Shown: positions 37,999 through 48,390, numbered from the stretch's first letter. The stretch is DNA of 64,000 nucleotides from Nocardioides sp. (GCA_025924815.1 JAICHQ010000001.1:62001-126000), one strand, 5' to 3'. Made by a program: numbers and translations. The notes: generated from the sequence alone by a model not told the origin.

Positions 37999-38687
37999 GC
38001 GGGTGCCGGCGTCTCGAGGGCGTAGCCCACGCCGTGGACCGTGCGGATCAGGTCGCCGCCCAGCTTGGCGCGCAGGCCCTTCACGTGGCTGTCGACGGTG
38101 CGGGTCGCGGAGGCGCCCGGCCAGTCCCAGACGTCTGCCATCAGCCTCTCCCGGGAGACCACGTCACCCGGCGACGACGCCAGACAGACCAGGAGGTCGA
38201 ACTCGGTGGGCGTGAGCCGCACCTCCGCGCCGGCGCGCCATACCCGGCGCGCGGCGGCGTCGACGCGCAGGTCGCCGAGCTCGAGGGCCCGGCGACCGAG
38301 CAGCTCCCCCGCCCGCTCGACCCGTCGCAGCAGCGCACCGACCCGCGCCACCAGCTCGCGCATCCGGAACGGCTTGGTCAGGTAGTCGTCGGCGCCCACC
38401 CCCAGCCCGACCAGGACGTCCGCCTCCTCCACGCGGGCCGTCAGCATCAGCACGGGCACCGGCTTGTCGGCCTGGATCTGCCGGCAGACCTCGTGCCCGT
38501 CGTACCCCGGCAGCATCACGTCGAGAACGACCAGGTCGGGCCCGTGCTCGGCGCATGCCGCGACCGCACCCGGTCCGTCGTACGCCCGCACCACGTCGTA
38601 GCCCTCGGCCACGAGCCGGTCGTGGACGGCCTGGCTGATCACCCGGTCGTCCTCCACGACGAGGACCCGGCGGCTCGCACTGGTCAT
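37995..38687 (-). CDS. OmpR/PhoB-family response regulator
   Basis: RVLVVEDDRVISQAVHDRLVAEGYDVV...LVVLDVMLPGYDGHEVC...; winged-helix VRLTPTEFDLLVCLASSPGDVVSRERLM. Confidence 0.93.
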   Translation of the reverse strand: MTSASRRVLVVEDDRVISQAVHDRLVAEGYDVVRAYDGPGAVAACAEHGPDLVVLDVMLPGYDGHEVCRQIQADKPVPVLMLTARVEEADVLVGLGVGADDYLTKPFRMRELVARVGALLRRVERAGELLGRRALELGDLRVDAAARRVWRAGAEVRLTPTEFDLLVCLASSPGDVVSRERLMADVWDWPGASATRTVDSHVKGLRAKLGGDLIRTVHGVGYALETPAPA

Positions 38688-38782
38688 GCCCAGAAGGCTA
38701 CGAGCGCGTCCGGTCGGAAGAGGTGGACGAGGTGTGGAGGTTCTGTGCAGGCCTCACGACCGTCCTCGGCCGGGACGTGTCC

Positions 38783-39727
38783 TCAGGCCAGGCGCGCGGC
38801 GAGGGCGGCCGACCCGAACAGGCCGGGCAGCCCGCCGGTGTGGACGAACACGGTCGTCTCGCCCGGTCGCACGTCGCCCTCGTGGACCGCGGCGGCGAGA
38901 CCGGCCAGGGCGCGTCCGGTGTAGACCGGATCGAGCACGATCCCCTCGGTGCGTGCGGCCAGCAGCAGCGCGTCGGCCACCGCCTCGGGAAGCGTGCTGT
39001 AGCCGTCGCCGACCAGGTCACGACGCAGCCGGATCCCGTCGGAGACGCCGCCCAGGTCGTCGACCAGCCGGGCCGTCCGCCCCAGCGGGTCGGCAGTTGC
39101 GCCGGTGTCGACGGCCAGCACACGCTCGGCGCCGAGGGCGGCGACGAGGCCGGCCGCCGTACCGCCGGAACCGAGGGCGACCACGACGTTCCGCACGTCC
39201 GGCACCTGGTCGATGATCTCCGCCCCGGCCTCGACGTACCCCCGGGCGCCGGTGACGCTCGAGCCGCCGTAGGGCACCTGGTACGCCGGAGTCCCGCTCG
39301 CCGTCAGCTCGGCGACGCGCTCGGCGGCCACCTGCTCGAGGTCCTCGTGCCGCACGTCGCCCGCCCAGACGACCCGGGCGCCGAACAGGGCGTCCAGCAG
39401 CAGGTTGCCCGTGGCGACCGCGGGAGAGTCCCCTGCCAGCACCAGCTCCACCTCGAGCCCCAGCCGGGCTCCGGCGGCCGCGGTGAGTCGAGCGTGGTTG
39501 CTCTGCGCGGCGCCGGTGGTCACCAGCGCCCCGGCACCCCGCTCGAGCGCCTCCGCGCAGAGGTGCCGGAGCTTGCGCACCTTGTTGCCGCCGCCTCCGA
39601 GCCCGAGCAGGTCGTCGCGCTTGACCCACAGGTCACCGGGCTTCAGCCCGAGCGCCTCGGCCAGGCGCGGCGCCGCCTCGACGGGCGTGGGGAGGGTGGC
39701 CAGGTCCAGCGGCTGCATGGACTGCAT
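38783..39727 (-). CDS. PLP-dependent D-cysteine desulfhydrase / ACC-deaminase family protein
   Basis: LWVKRDDLLGLGGGGNKVRKLRHLCAEAL...GAAQSNHARLTAAAGARLG; VVVALGSGGTAAGLVAAL. Confidence 0.9.
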   Translation of the reverse strand: MQSMQPLDLATLPTPVEAAPRLAEALGLKPGDLWVKRDDLLGLGGGGNKVRKLRHLCAEALERGAGALVTTGAAQSNHARLTAAAGARLGLEVELVLAGDSPAVATGNLLLDALFGARVVWAGDVRHEDLEQVAAERVAELTASGTPAYQVPYGGSSVTGARGYVEAGAEIIDQVPDVRNVVVALGSGGTAAGLVAALGAERVLAVDTGATADPLGRTARLVDDLGGVSDGIRLRRDLVGDGYSTLPEAVADALLLAARTEGIVLDPVYTGRALAGLAAAVHEGDVRPGETTVFVHTGGLPGLFGSAALAARLA

Positions 39728-39838
39728 CCTGCCGCGCCACCCCGGGCGCGGGTCAGGGCGCCTCCCCGGAGACCACGACGCGGCAGCACCGAACCGGCCC
39801 GGATGACCCAGTAGTAGGACGCGGAGCCCACTGCGGCG

Positions 39839-40055
39839 TAGACTGGTCGCCTCGGCACGCCGGGTGACCGACCGTTCTGGTCCGTCACGCAGTGACCGGG
39901 TGTCCGCTGTGGAGGCGCGACACAGGCCGAGGGGGCTCGATCCGGGAGCAGATCGGGCCGTCGAGCCTCACCCCGCCCGACCGGGCGGGACACCGCGCAG
40001 CGAGCAGGCGCTCGCGGGTGGTGGAGCTCAAACGCTTACGGAAGAGAGCGGCTGG
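39839..40055 (+). ncRNA. Candidate structured leader RNA upstream of the SNF2-family helicase
   Basis: Hairpin GTGACcGACC-gttct-GGTCcGTCAC (39864-39888), competing hairpin GTCAC-gca-GTGAC (39884-39896), CCCGCCCG-ac-CGGGCGGG (39972-39989), long-range GGTGTCC/GGACACC; upstream TAGACT -10-like box (39839-39844). Confidence 0.35.
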
Positions 40056-42197
40056 TTGGCCACACAGCGTCGGCGCCGGTCCGGGGGAACCCGGACGGCT
40101 CAGCGGACGGGGAACCGCGTCCGCAACCGCGACAACGAGGGCATCATCCCGGTACTCGCGATGGCGGTGCGTGAGGTCGAGCGCGCCGTCGAGGGCCGGC
40201 AGCTGACCTCCGGGCAGCGCGCGCGCTTCCAGGCCTCGGCCCTGCTCGCGCGCGCCGAGCGGGCGAACGTGCGCAACGACGCGACGCTGACCAACGCCCA
40301 GCGCGACACCCAGCTCAAGCGGCTCGAGGGCCTCGCCACGATCCTGGCCCAGATCGCGACCCGCGAGCCCTCGTTGTTCTCGCTGCTCCAGGAGGACGCC
40401 GAGGTCTCCGACGCGACGCGGCGGCTCGAGCGCGAGATGCAGCAGCAGGCCGGGGTCGAGCTCCTCGAGGAGCCGGAGCCCGAGATCTCCTTCTCCAACG
40501 TCGTCCGCGAGCGCACGGCGCTGCCCCACTCCGTCGTCCAGGCCCAGCTGGCCCACCCGTTCCTGGTGCCCGACTTCAGCCAGGCGCCGCCCCGGGTGCG
40601 CGGCCACCTCGCCGGGTGGGAGCTGATCGAGCCGCTCCTGAACTCCTTCGAGCAGGCCGCCCCGGGGGCGCCCGCCAGCATGGCCCTCCCCGACCCGCGG
40701 CCGGTGCTGCTGCCCGACGGGCTCGACCTGATGGCCCACCAGGCCAAGCTGCTGGCGTCGGTCGCCGACGGTCACCGAACCTTCCTGCTGGCCGACGAGC
40801 CGGGTCTGGGCAAGACCGCGCAGGCCCTGCTGGCCGCCCAGGCCGCCCAGGCGTTCCCGCTGCTGGCGATCGTCCCCAACGTCGTGAAGACCAACTGGGC
40901 CCGCGAGGCGCAGATGTGGACCCCGAGCCGGTCGGTGACCGTCGTCCACGGTGACGGGCTGGACGTCGACGGGTTCGCCGACATCGTGGTCGTCAACTAC
41001 GAGGTGCTGGACCGGCACGTCGGGTGGATGGGCGAGCACGGCTTCCGCGGACTGGTCGTCGACGAGGCCCACTACATCAAGAACAAGAAGTCCCAGCGCT
41101 CGCAGAACGTCCTGGAGGTCTCCGACCGCATCCGTCAGCGGGTGGCCCGACCGCTGCTGATGGCCCTGACCGGGACCCCGCTGATCAACGACATCGACGA
41201 CTTCCGTGCGATCTGGCAGATGCTCGGCTGGATCGAGGAGAAGAAGCCCGGCAACAGCCTGATGGCGGCGTTGGAGGAGACCGGCTTCACGCCCGCCGAC
41301 CACGCGTTCTACCCCGCCGCGCGGCAGGCCGTCGTCGATCTGGGCATCGTCCGGCGTCGCAAGGTCGACGTCGCCGCCGACATCCCCGCCCGCCGCATCG
41401 CCGACCTGCCTGTCGAGCTCGAGGGGGCGATGGGGCGCTCGATCCGCGACGCGGAGCAGCAGCTGGCCCAGCGCCTCGTCGGCCGCTACCAGGCCGCCCT
41501 GGAGCACCGCCGACCCGGAGCCTCCGTGCTCGACGCCGCCGGCATCGACCTCGAGCTGGTACGCCGCGTGGCGGAGCGCGAGGTCGCCGAGGGCAGCGAG
41601 GCCAAGACCGGCGACAACGTGTTCACGATGGTCCGCAAGATCGGCCAGGCCAAGGCCGAGCTCGCCGCCGACTACGCCGTCCAGCTGGCGCGCAGCACCG
41701 GCAAGGTCGTGTTCTTCGCCAAGCACCTGGACGTGATGGACACCGCCGAGGAGCTGTTCGCGCGCCGGGGCGTCGGCTCGACGTCTATCCGCGGCGACCA
41801 GACGCGCACGGCGCGCGACCAGGCCATCGACTCTTTCACCCACGATCCCGACGTCCAGGTGATCGTCTGCTCGCTGACCGCTGCCGGCGTCGGCATCAAC
41901 CTCCAGGTCTCCTCCAACGTGGTGCTCTCGGAGCTCTCCTGGACCAACGCCGAGCAGACCCAGGCGATCGACCGGGTCCACCGGATCGGTCAGACCGAGC
42001 CGGTCACGGCCTGGCGGATCATCGCCGCGCAGACCATCGACGCCAAGATCGCCGAGCTGATCGACGCGAAGGCCGGCCTCGCCGCGCGGGCCCTGGACGG
42101 GGCCGCCGAGGAGTCGAGCTCGACCGTCGACGTCCAGGTCGAGACCCTCGCCGCGATCCTCACCGACGCCCTCGTCGCGGCGTCACCCGAGGACTGA
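40056..42197 (+). CDS. SNF2/SWI2-family DEAD/DEAH-like helicase
   Basis: LLADEPGLGKTAQALLAAQ; VVDEAHYIKNKKSQRSQN; ALTGTPLINDIDDF; helicase C QAIDRVHRIGQTEPVTAWRI. Start uncertain (TTG 40056 with GGAAGAGAG upstream, or ATG 40161). Confidence 0.9.
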   Translation: MATQRRRRSGGTRTAQRTGNRVRNRDNEGIIPVLAMAVREVERAVEGRQLTSGQRARFQASALLARAERANVRNDATLTNAQRDTQLKRLEGLATILAQIATREPSLFSLLQEDAEVSDATRRLEREMQQQAGVELLEEPEPEISFSNVVRERTALPHSVVQAQLAHPFLVPDFSQAPPRVRGHLAGWELIEPLLNSFEQAAPGAPASMALPDPRPVLLPDGLDLMAHQAKLLASVADGHRTFLLADEPGLGKTAQALLAAQAAQAFPLLAIVPNVVKTNWAREAQMWTPSRSVTVVHGDGLDVDGFADIVVVNYEVLDRHVGWMGEHGFRGLVVDEAHYIKNKKSQRSQNVLEVSDRIRQRVARPLLMALTGTPLINDIDDFRAIWQMLGWIEEKKPGNSLMAALEETGFTPADHAFYPAARQAVVDLGIVRRRKVDVAADIPARRIADLPVELEGAMGRSIRDAEQQLAQRLVGRYQAALEHRRPGASVLDAAGIDLELVRRVAEREVAEGSEAKTGDNVFTMVRKIGQAKAELAADYAVQLARSTGKVVFFAKHLDVMDTAEELFARRGVGSTSIRGDQTRTARDQAIDSFTHDPDVQVIVCSLTAAGVGINLQVSSNVVLSELSWTNAEQTQAIDRVHRIGQTEPVTAWRIIAAQTIDAKIAELIDAKAGLAARALDGAAEESSSTVDVQVETLAAILTDALVAASPED

Positions 42198-42220
42198 CCC
42201 GGCCGCCGGGCCGCCGAGGG

Positions 42221-43621
42221 CTACCGGCGCCCGGAGCTGAACCCCGCGGCGCTGTGGCCGCTCGACGCCAGGCGGCCGGTGGTACGCCGACGACGGTCGC
42301 CGCCCTGCTGTCCGCCGCGACGCCGGCGGTTGCGTCCGCCTCCACCGTTGCCCTGGCGCTCGGAGCGACCGGCGGGCGCGGCCGGTCCCACCGGGCCGAC
42401 GGGTCCCGACAACACCCGCTCGCCCGGGGCGAGCTCGGCCAGCACCGGGTGGGAGCTCCCCTGGATCCGCGTCGTGGTCGGCTTGATGCCGGCCGCACGG
42501 GTCAGGTCGCGGACGTCGCGTACCTGGTCGGAGGTCATCAGGGTCACGACCGTGCCGGCGTTGCCGGCGCGCGCGGTACGTCCCGAGCGGTGGAGGTAGG
42601 CCTTGTGCTCGGCGGGCGGATCGGCGTGGACGACCAGCGAGATGTCGTCGACGTGGATGCCGCGGGCGGCGATGTCGGTGGCGACCAGTGCCGCGGCCTT
42701 GCCGGAGTGGAAGGCGTCGAGGTTGCGGGTGCGGGCACCCTGGCCGAGGTTGCCGTGCAGCTCCACGGTCGGGACCCCGCTCTTGTTGAGCTGGCGGGCC
42801 AGCGCCTTGGCGCCGTACTTGGTGCGCGTGAAGAGCAGCGTGCGGCCCGGAGCGCTGGCCAGGTCGACGAGGACCGGCAGGCGGTGCTCGCGGTCGACGT
42901 GCAACACGTGGTGGGTCATCTCGGCCACCGGCGACTGGGCCGAGTCGGCCTGGTGGGTCACCGGGTCGTGCAGGAACTGCCTGACCAGCGAGTCGATCGC
43001 CTTGTCGAGCGTGGCGGAGAACAGCAGGCGCTGGCTGCGCGACGGCGTACGCCCGAGGATCCGGCGCACCGACGGCAGGAAGCCGAGGTCGGCCATGTGG
43101 TCGGCCTCGTCGAGGACGGTGACCTCGATCGCGTCCAAGGTGCAGTGACCCTGGCCGATCAGGTCCTCCAGGCGACCGGGGCAGGCCACCACGATGTCGA
43201 CGCCTCGACGCAGCGCGTTGACCTGTGGCTGCTGGCCGACGCCGCCGAAGACGGTGCGCGTGGTGAGGCCGGTCTCGCGGGCGAGCGGGGCGAGCGACGC
43301 CTCGATCTGGCCGACGAGCTCGCGGGTCGGCGCCAGGATCAGCGCCCGCGGCGCGCCGGCTCGGGCCTTCGGCCCGTGGGCGAGGCGGGCCACGAGGGGG
43401 ATCAGGAACGCGTAGGTCTTGCCGGAGCCGGTGCGGCCGCGGCCGAGCACGTCGCGACCCGCCAGCGAGTCGGGCAGGGTCGCAGCCTGGATGGGGGTGG
43501 GGGTCTCGATGCCCTGGCGGGCGAGGACCGTGGACAGGCGCGCGGGCACGCCGAGGGTGTCGAACGAGGACAAGTGCAAGCCGAATCTGTGTGGTGTCTC
43601 ACCGAAGCCGGGAGCCGACAT
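42221..43621 (-). CDS. DEAD-box RNA helicase with basic RG-rich C-terminal tail
   Basis: PTPIQAATLPDSLAGRDVLGRGRTGSGKTYAF; VLDEADHMADLGF; SATL; HRSGRTARAGNAGTVVTL; tail GGGGRNRRRRGGQQGGDRRRRTTGR. Confidence 0.92.
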   Translation of the reverse strand: MSAPGFGETPHRFGLHLSSFDTLGVPARLSTVLARQGIETPTPIQAATLPDSLAGRDVLGRGRTGSGKTYAFLIPLVARLAHGPKARAGAPRALILAPTRELVGQIEASLAPLARETGLTTRTVFGGVGQQPQVNALRRGVDIVVACPGRLEDLIGQGHCTLDAIEVTVLDEADHMADLGFLPSVRRILGRTPSRSQRLLFSATLDKAIDSLVRQFLHDPVTHQADSAQSPVAEMTHHVLHVDREHRLPVLVDLASAPGRTLLFTRTKYGAKALARQLNKSGVPTVELHGNLGQGARTRNLDAFHSGKAAALVATDIAARGIHVDDISLVVHADPPAEHKAYLHRSGRTARAGNAGTVVTLMTSDQVRDVRDLTRAAGIKPTTTRIQGSSHPVLAELAPGERVLSGPVGPVGPAAPAGRSERQGNGGGGRNRRRRGGQQGGDRRRRTTGRLASSGHSAAGFSSGRR

Positions 43622-43739
43622 GGGCGTCGGGCGGCTACGTACGGAGCAGGTATGAGCTACGACGTACGGACAATTCGCGGCGAGAGCTCGACGAACTGAT
43701 GCCACCAGCGTACCGGAGGTACGGCGAGATGCCGCATCG

Positions 43740-44621
43740 TCACGTCGCCGGAGCCAGGACCAGATCGAAGGAGATCCTGGCCCAGGGGCCGGTGACGTCA
43801 CGGCCGTCGGGAGTCGCGGTGTTCGGGAGCTGCTGCTGCACGTCGACGATCAGCGAGTCACGCACGCCGAAGACGCTGTCGGACTCCAGGTAGGGGTCGT
43901 GGCGCGGGAACACGTGGGTGACCAGGGTGCGGTACCCCGCGGCCTGGACCATCAGGTGCAGGTGCGCCGCCCGCATCGGGTCGCGGCCGGTGGCCCGCAG
44001 GAGCTCGCCGACGGGGCCGTCGTCGGGGATCGGGTACGGCGTCGGGGTCACCGCCCAGAGCCGGTAGCGGCCCTCGTCGTCGGCGTGGAGGTGGCCGCGG
44101 CCGGTGACCCGGTCATCGCCGTACTGCACGTCGTAGAGCCCGTCGGCGTCGGCCTCCCAGACCTCGACCCGAGCTCCCGGGACCGGCCGCCCGTCGGTGC
44201 CGGTGACCGTCCCCTCGACCCAGCACGGCTCTCCTGCCGCGCCGCCTGCGACATCGCCGCCGAGGCCGACCTCGGGCGAGCCCTCGACGAAGAACGGCCC
44301 GAAGACCGTGGCCTCGGTGGCGTTCGCGCGAGCGGCGTTGTTGATCGTGATGGTCTGCATCGACGCGCCGAGGACGTCGGAGAGCAGGATGAACTCCTGC
44401 CGCCGGTCGTCGGTGATGTGGCCGACGGCGGTGAGGAAGTCGATCGTCCGCTTCCACTCGTCCTCCGTCAGCCGGGTCTCGCGGAGGAACCCGTGGACAT
44501 GCCGTGTCAGTGCCTCGACCAGCTCGCGGGTCCGCGCGTCCGGGGCGCCGGCGAAGGACGCCACCACCCGCTGGACCAGGGCGGACTCGCGCTGCTGCTG
44601 CACGTCCGAGATCTCGGTCAT
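43740..44621 (-). CDS. Intradiol ring-cleavage dioxygenase, hydroxyquinol 1,2-dioxygenase-like
   Basis: Fe(III) ligand motifs [47 protein letters not shown]. Confidence 0.9.
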   Translation of the reverse strand: MTEISDVQQQRESALVQRVVASFAGAPDARTRELVEALTRHVHGFLRETRLTEDEWKRTIDFLTAVGHITDDRRQEFILLSDVLGASMQTITINNAARANATEATVFGPFFVEGSPEVGLGGDVAGGAAGEPCWVEGTVTGTDGRPVPGARVEVWEADADGLYDVQYGDDRVTGRGHLHADDEGRYRLWAVTPTPYPIPDDGPVGELLRATGRDPMRAAHLHLMVQAAGYRTLVTHVFPRHDPYLESDSVFGVRDSLIVDVQQQLPNTATPDGRDVTGPWARISFDLVLAPAT

Positions 44622-45667
44622 GCCGGCTCCTTCCCGTCCCAGGCGGCGCGGAGCAGAGCCTCGATGACAGGAGACGTGACCGGGGCCGGGTTGTTCGGCG
44701 GTGACGCATCGAGGATCGGCTGGACAGCCGTCGCGAGGCCGGACTCCGGCATCCCGAGCGAGCGCAGACTCGTCGGGGCCCCGAGCCGGGCCTCGAGGTC
44801 GAGCAGCCCGCCGAGGGCGGAGTCGGCCCCGAAGGCTCCGGCCATGCGACGGTCGAGGTCGGGCACCGCGGGTGCGTTGAGGGCCAGGACGTGGGGCAGC
44901 ACGACCGCATGCGTCTCGGCGTGGGCCAGGTCGAACATCCCGCCCAGCACGTGGGCGATCTTGTGGTGGAGACCCGAGCCGGCGCTCGCGAAGGCGACGG
45001 CCGCGAGGTAGGCGCCGTACAGGGTCTGCTCGCGGCCCTCGAGGCCGGTCGGGTCGTCCACGACGCGCGGCAACCCGCTCGTCAGCGCGCGGATCCCCTC
45101 CAGGGCCAGGGTCCGGTCGATCGGGTCGGCGCGTGGGCCCCACATCGCGTCGACGCAGTGCGCGAGGGCGTTCAGGCCCGAGGCGACGCTGGTCGGCACC
45201 GGGAGACCGAGCATCAGGGCCGCGTCGTACACGATCGTGCGCGGCAGGACGCGGGGGTCGACGCCGGTCGTCTTGCGGCCGCCTTCGGTCAGGCCCCAGA
45301 CATCGGTGGCCTCGGAGCCGGCGTACGTCGTGGGAACGGCGACGATCGGCAGCCCGGTGGTGAGGGCGACCGCCTTGGCCAGACCGGTGGTCGAGCCACC
45401 GCCGACGCAGACGAGGGCGTCGATCCCGTGGTCGGCCGCCACGGCCCGCGCCCGCCCGGCGACGTCGACCGGCACGTGCATCACGACGTCGGTGTGCCAG
45501 ATCGCGACCGGCACGCCGGCCAGGACCGGCTCGGCCCGACCCCGGACCGACGCGATCGCCATCACCCGCGACGCCCCGAGCCGGCGTACCTCCTCGGCGA
45601 CCGCGTCCGCCGCCCCGCCGGTCGCGAAGACCGCGCGCTGGGAGAGCCGGTCGTGGACGAACTGCAC
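44618..45667 (-). CDS. Maleylacetate reductase (iron-containing ADH family)
   Basis: [92 protein letters not shown]. Confidence 0.92.
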   Translation of the reverse strand: MQFVHDRLSQRAVFATGGAADAVAEEVRRLGASRVMAIASVRGRAEPVLAGVPVAIWHTDVVMHVPVDVAGRARAVAADHGIDALVCVGGGSTTGLAKAVALTTGLPIVAVPTTYAGSEATDVWGLTEGGRKTTGVDPRVLPRTIVYDAALMLGLPVPTSVASGLNALAHCVDAMWGPRADPIDRTLALEGIRALTSGLPRVVDDPTGLEGREQTLYGAYLAAVAFASAGSGLHHKIAHVLGGMFDLAHAETHAVVLPHVLALNAPAVPDLDRRMAGAFGADSALGGLLDLEARLGAPTSLRSLGMPESGLATAVQPILDASPPNNPAPVTSPVIEALLRAAWDGKEPA

Positions 45668-45721
45668 AAGGACTGCCTACCGCACCCGACCGCCGGTTGA
45701 GGAGTCCCGGCCCGCGACGGG

Positions 45722-47158
45722 CTAGGCCGCCGCGCCCTCGGCGACCTCCTCGACCGGTGCCGGTCCCTCGTCGACCGGGGAGCCGGTACGCCGGTGCCGA
45801 CTGATCCCCACCGCCGTCATCGCACCCAGCACCGAGACGACGGCGGTGGTGACCAGCGTCGGCTCGTAGCCCGACAGCATCGCGGCCGGCGACGACAGCG
45901 AGCCGTGGGCGTCGAAGACCACGGTCACCGTGGCGACGCCGGCGGCCTGGCCGAGCTGCTGGACGGTGTTCAGGACACCGGCCGCACGGCCGAGCAGCTC
46001 CGGAGGCGCGGCGTTGAGCCCCGCGGCCGACGGGGCGGGGAGAGCCATCGAGATTCCCACCCCGGCCACGACGAACGGCGCGACGAAGGCGGCGTACGAC
46101 GCGTGCGTGTGGGCTGCGCGCAACATCCACACGAAGCCGACGGCCTGCAGGATCAGCCCCGGCGCAGCCAGCGCTCGGGCGCCGACGCGATCGACCAGTC
46201 GACCCGCCATCGGTGCGACCAGCAGCGGCGTCATCGTCCAGGGCAGGAAGCGCAGGCCGGCGCCGAGCGGGGAGTCGCCGCGGGAGACCTGGAAGTACTG
46301 GCTGGTGATGTAGGCGGTGGCGAAGATCGAGGCCGACATCAGGAACGACGTCAGGGACGAGGCTGCGAAAGCCCGTGAGCGGAACAGCGTCAGCGGCACC
46401 ATCGGCACCATCGACGCCGCGGCGGCCGCCTCCCAGCAGATGAACGAGGCGAGCAGCACTACTCCGAGCGCTAGCGCGACCAGCACCTCGGCCGAGCCCC
46501 AGCCCGCGTCGGGTGCCCGCAGGACACCCCACACCAGGGCGGCCATCGCGCCCGACGCGGTGAGCATCCCGAGCGGGTCCAACCGGTGGCGCGGCCCGTA
46601 GGTCTCGGGCAGCACCCGCAGGACCGCGACAGCGGCGGCCAGGCCGAGCGGCACGTTGACCCAGAAGACCCAGTGCCAGTCCAGGCCCTCGGTGACGGCC
46701 CCGCCTACCAGCGGCCCGGACGCGACGCCCAATCCGGCGACGCCGCCCCAGATCCCGACGACCGCGCCGCGGCGCTCGGCGGGGAACGCGGCCGTGAGCA
46801 GGGTGAGCCCCAGGGGCATCACGATCGCTGCGCCGAGCCCCTGGACGGCTCGGGTCGCGATCAGGATCCCGAGGTTCGGCGCGAGAGCACAGGCGGCCGA
46901 GGCCAGGCTGAACAGCGTCAGCCCTACGGCATACGTGCGGCGTCGGCCGAGCCGGTCACCGAGCGCGGCGGCGGTGATGATCCCGGAGGCGAAGGTGAGC
47001 GCGTAGGCGTTGATGATCCAGGGCAGCCCTCCGGCGGTGCCACCGAGATCGGCATGGATGGACGGCAGGGCGGTGACGACGACGAGCGCGTCCAGGGTCA
47101 CCAGCAGGTAGGCACCCGCAGTGAGCAGCACCGTCAGCCGTCCGAACGGATGTGACAT
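45722..47158 (-). CDS. MFS transporter, DHA2/EmrB-QacA-like
   Basis: [62 protein letters not shown]. Confidence 0.92.
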   Translation of the reverse strand: MSHPFGRLTVLLTAGAYLLVTLDALVVVTALPSIHADLGGTAGGLPWIINAYALTFASGIITAAALGDRLGRRRTYAVGLTLFSLASAACALAPNLGILIATRAVQGLGAAIVMPLGLTLLTAAFPAERRGAVVGIWGGVAGLGVASGPLVGGAVTEGLDWHWVFWVNVPLGLAAAVAVLRVLPETYGPRHRLDPLGMLTASGAMAALVWGVLRAPDAGWGSAEVLVALALGVVLLASFICWEAAAAASMVPMVPLTLFRSRAFAASSLTSFLMSASIFATAYITSQYFQVSRGDSPLGAGLRFLPWTMTPLLVAPMAGRLVDRVGARALAAPGLILQAVGFVWMLRAAHTHASYAAFVAPFVVAGVGISMALPAPSAAGLNAAPPELLGRAAGVLNTVQQLGQAAGVATVTVVFDAHGSLSSPAAMLSGYEPTLVTTAVVSVLGAMTAVGISRHRRTGSPVDEGPAPVEEVAEGAAA

Positions 47159-47339
47159 GAGGCTTCCCCTCTCCCGCCGGCGAGCATCCGTCGCCGGCGT
47201 TCTCGGTCAGGCAGACGGGAGGTGCGCCGCGAACTGGGCGCCGCAGCACCGCCCAGTTCGCGGGCCCGGCGGCGTCTACCCCTTCGGACGCCCCTGTCGG
47301 TGGGGTGCGCAAGGGTCGAGAAGAGGCGAAGGTGAGGAC

Positions 47340-48386
47340 ATGGCGGGAGACACGGCCACGGACGAGGCGGCCCGGCTGCTGGTGCGCGTGCGGGCGGGCG
47401 ACGAGGCGGCGTTCGCGGACCTCGTCGCGCCCTACCGCCGCGAGCTGCAGGTGCACTGCTACCGCATCCTGGGCTCGTTCCAGGACGCCGAGGACGTGCT
47501 CCAGGAGACCTTGCTGTCGGCCTGGCGCGGGCTGGCGGGATTCGAGGAACGCGCCTCGGTACGCACCTGGCTCTACCGCATCGCGACCAACCGGAGCCTG
47601 GACGCCGTGCGGGCCGGTGCACGACGGGACGGACCGATGAGTCCCGAGATCGAGCGGATCAACGGCCTCGAGCCGCCGCGCCCCAGCCACTACGGCGAGG
47701 TGCCGTGGCTACAGCCCTATCCCGACGTGCTGCTCGACCTGCCCGACCCGGCACCGGGCCCCGAGGCCGTGGTCGAGCAGCGGGAGGCGATGTCGCTGGC
47801 GTTCGTCACGGCCCTGCAGCTGCTTCCGCCGCGCCAGCGCGCCGCCCTGATCCTGCGCGACGTGCTCGGCTACCGCGCGGCCGAGGCGGCCGAGATCCTC
47901 GACACGACGGTCGAGTCCGTCACCAGCGCGCTCAAGCGGGCGCGCGCCACGATCGACGCCGACCCCACCCTGACCGAGCGCCGCACCCAACCGGTCCCGC
48001 CCACGCCCGGGTCGGCCGAGGAGCAGGAGCTGATCGCGGCGTACGTCGACGCCTTCGCCACCCACGACGTCGACGGCCTGCTGCACATCCTCAGCGAAGA
48101 CGTCTGGCTGAAGATGCCGCCGTTGCCCCTCGAGTACCACGGCCGCGACGCGGCGATCGGCTTCTTCGAGGCCGTCGTCCACCCGCAGGGGCACACGCTG
48201 CGGATGGTGCACACCCGCGCCAACGGCTGCCCGGCGAGCGGGCTGTACGCCCTCGACCCGGCCACCGACACGTGGCGCGCGACGGCGCTGATCGTCCTGG
48301 TCTTCGCCGGCGACCGGATCAGCGAGATCACCCGGTTCGAGCCGGGGGTGATGGCCAGCTTCGGGCTTCCGCGGATCCTGGGGTGA
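47340..48386 (+). CDS. ECF sigma factor with C-terminal SnoaL/NTF2-like domain (SigG/SigJ-type)
   Basis: HCYRILGSFQDAEDVLQETLLSAWRGL; LPPRQRAALILRDVLGYRAAEAAEILDTTVESVTSALKRARA; C-term SnoaL-like EEQELIAAYVDAFATHDVDGLLHILSEDVWLKMPP. Confidence 0.92.
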   Translation: MAGDTATDEAARLLVRVRAGDEAAFADLVAPYRRELQVHCYRILGSFQDAEDVLQETLLSAWRGLAGFEERASVRTWLYRIATNRSLDAVRAGARRDGPMSPEIERINGLEPPRPSHYGEVPWLQPYPDVLLDLPDPAPGPEAVVEQREAMSLAFVTALQLLPPRQRAALILRDVLGYRAAEAAEILDTTVESVTSALKRARATIDADPTLTERRTQPVPPTPGSAEEQELIAAYVDAFATHDVDGLLHILSEDVWLKMPPLPLEYHGRDAAIGFFEAVVHPQGHTLRMVHTRANGCPASGLYALDPATDTWRATALIVLVFAGDRISEITRFEPGVMASFGLPRILG

Positions 48387-48390
48387 GCCC

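Noticed and set aside
35524-38025. 833-aa plus-strand ORF antisense to the histidine kinase
   Set aside because: Shadow ORF of biased composition (GQ/R/D/H-rich); the opposite strand encodes conserved HK motifs.
39839-43621. Two adjacent helicases considered as an anti-phage defence island
   Set aside because: They are convergent, one is a typical DEAD-box RNA helicase with an RG-rich tail, and no nuclease, methyltransferase, protease or integrase partners flank them.
41024-43699. 891-aa plus-strand ORF spanning the SNF2 helicase end and DEAD-box helicase
   Set aside because: Out of frame with the SNF2 gene and antisense to DEAD-box motifs; no recognisable domain.
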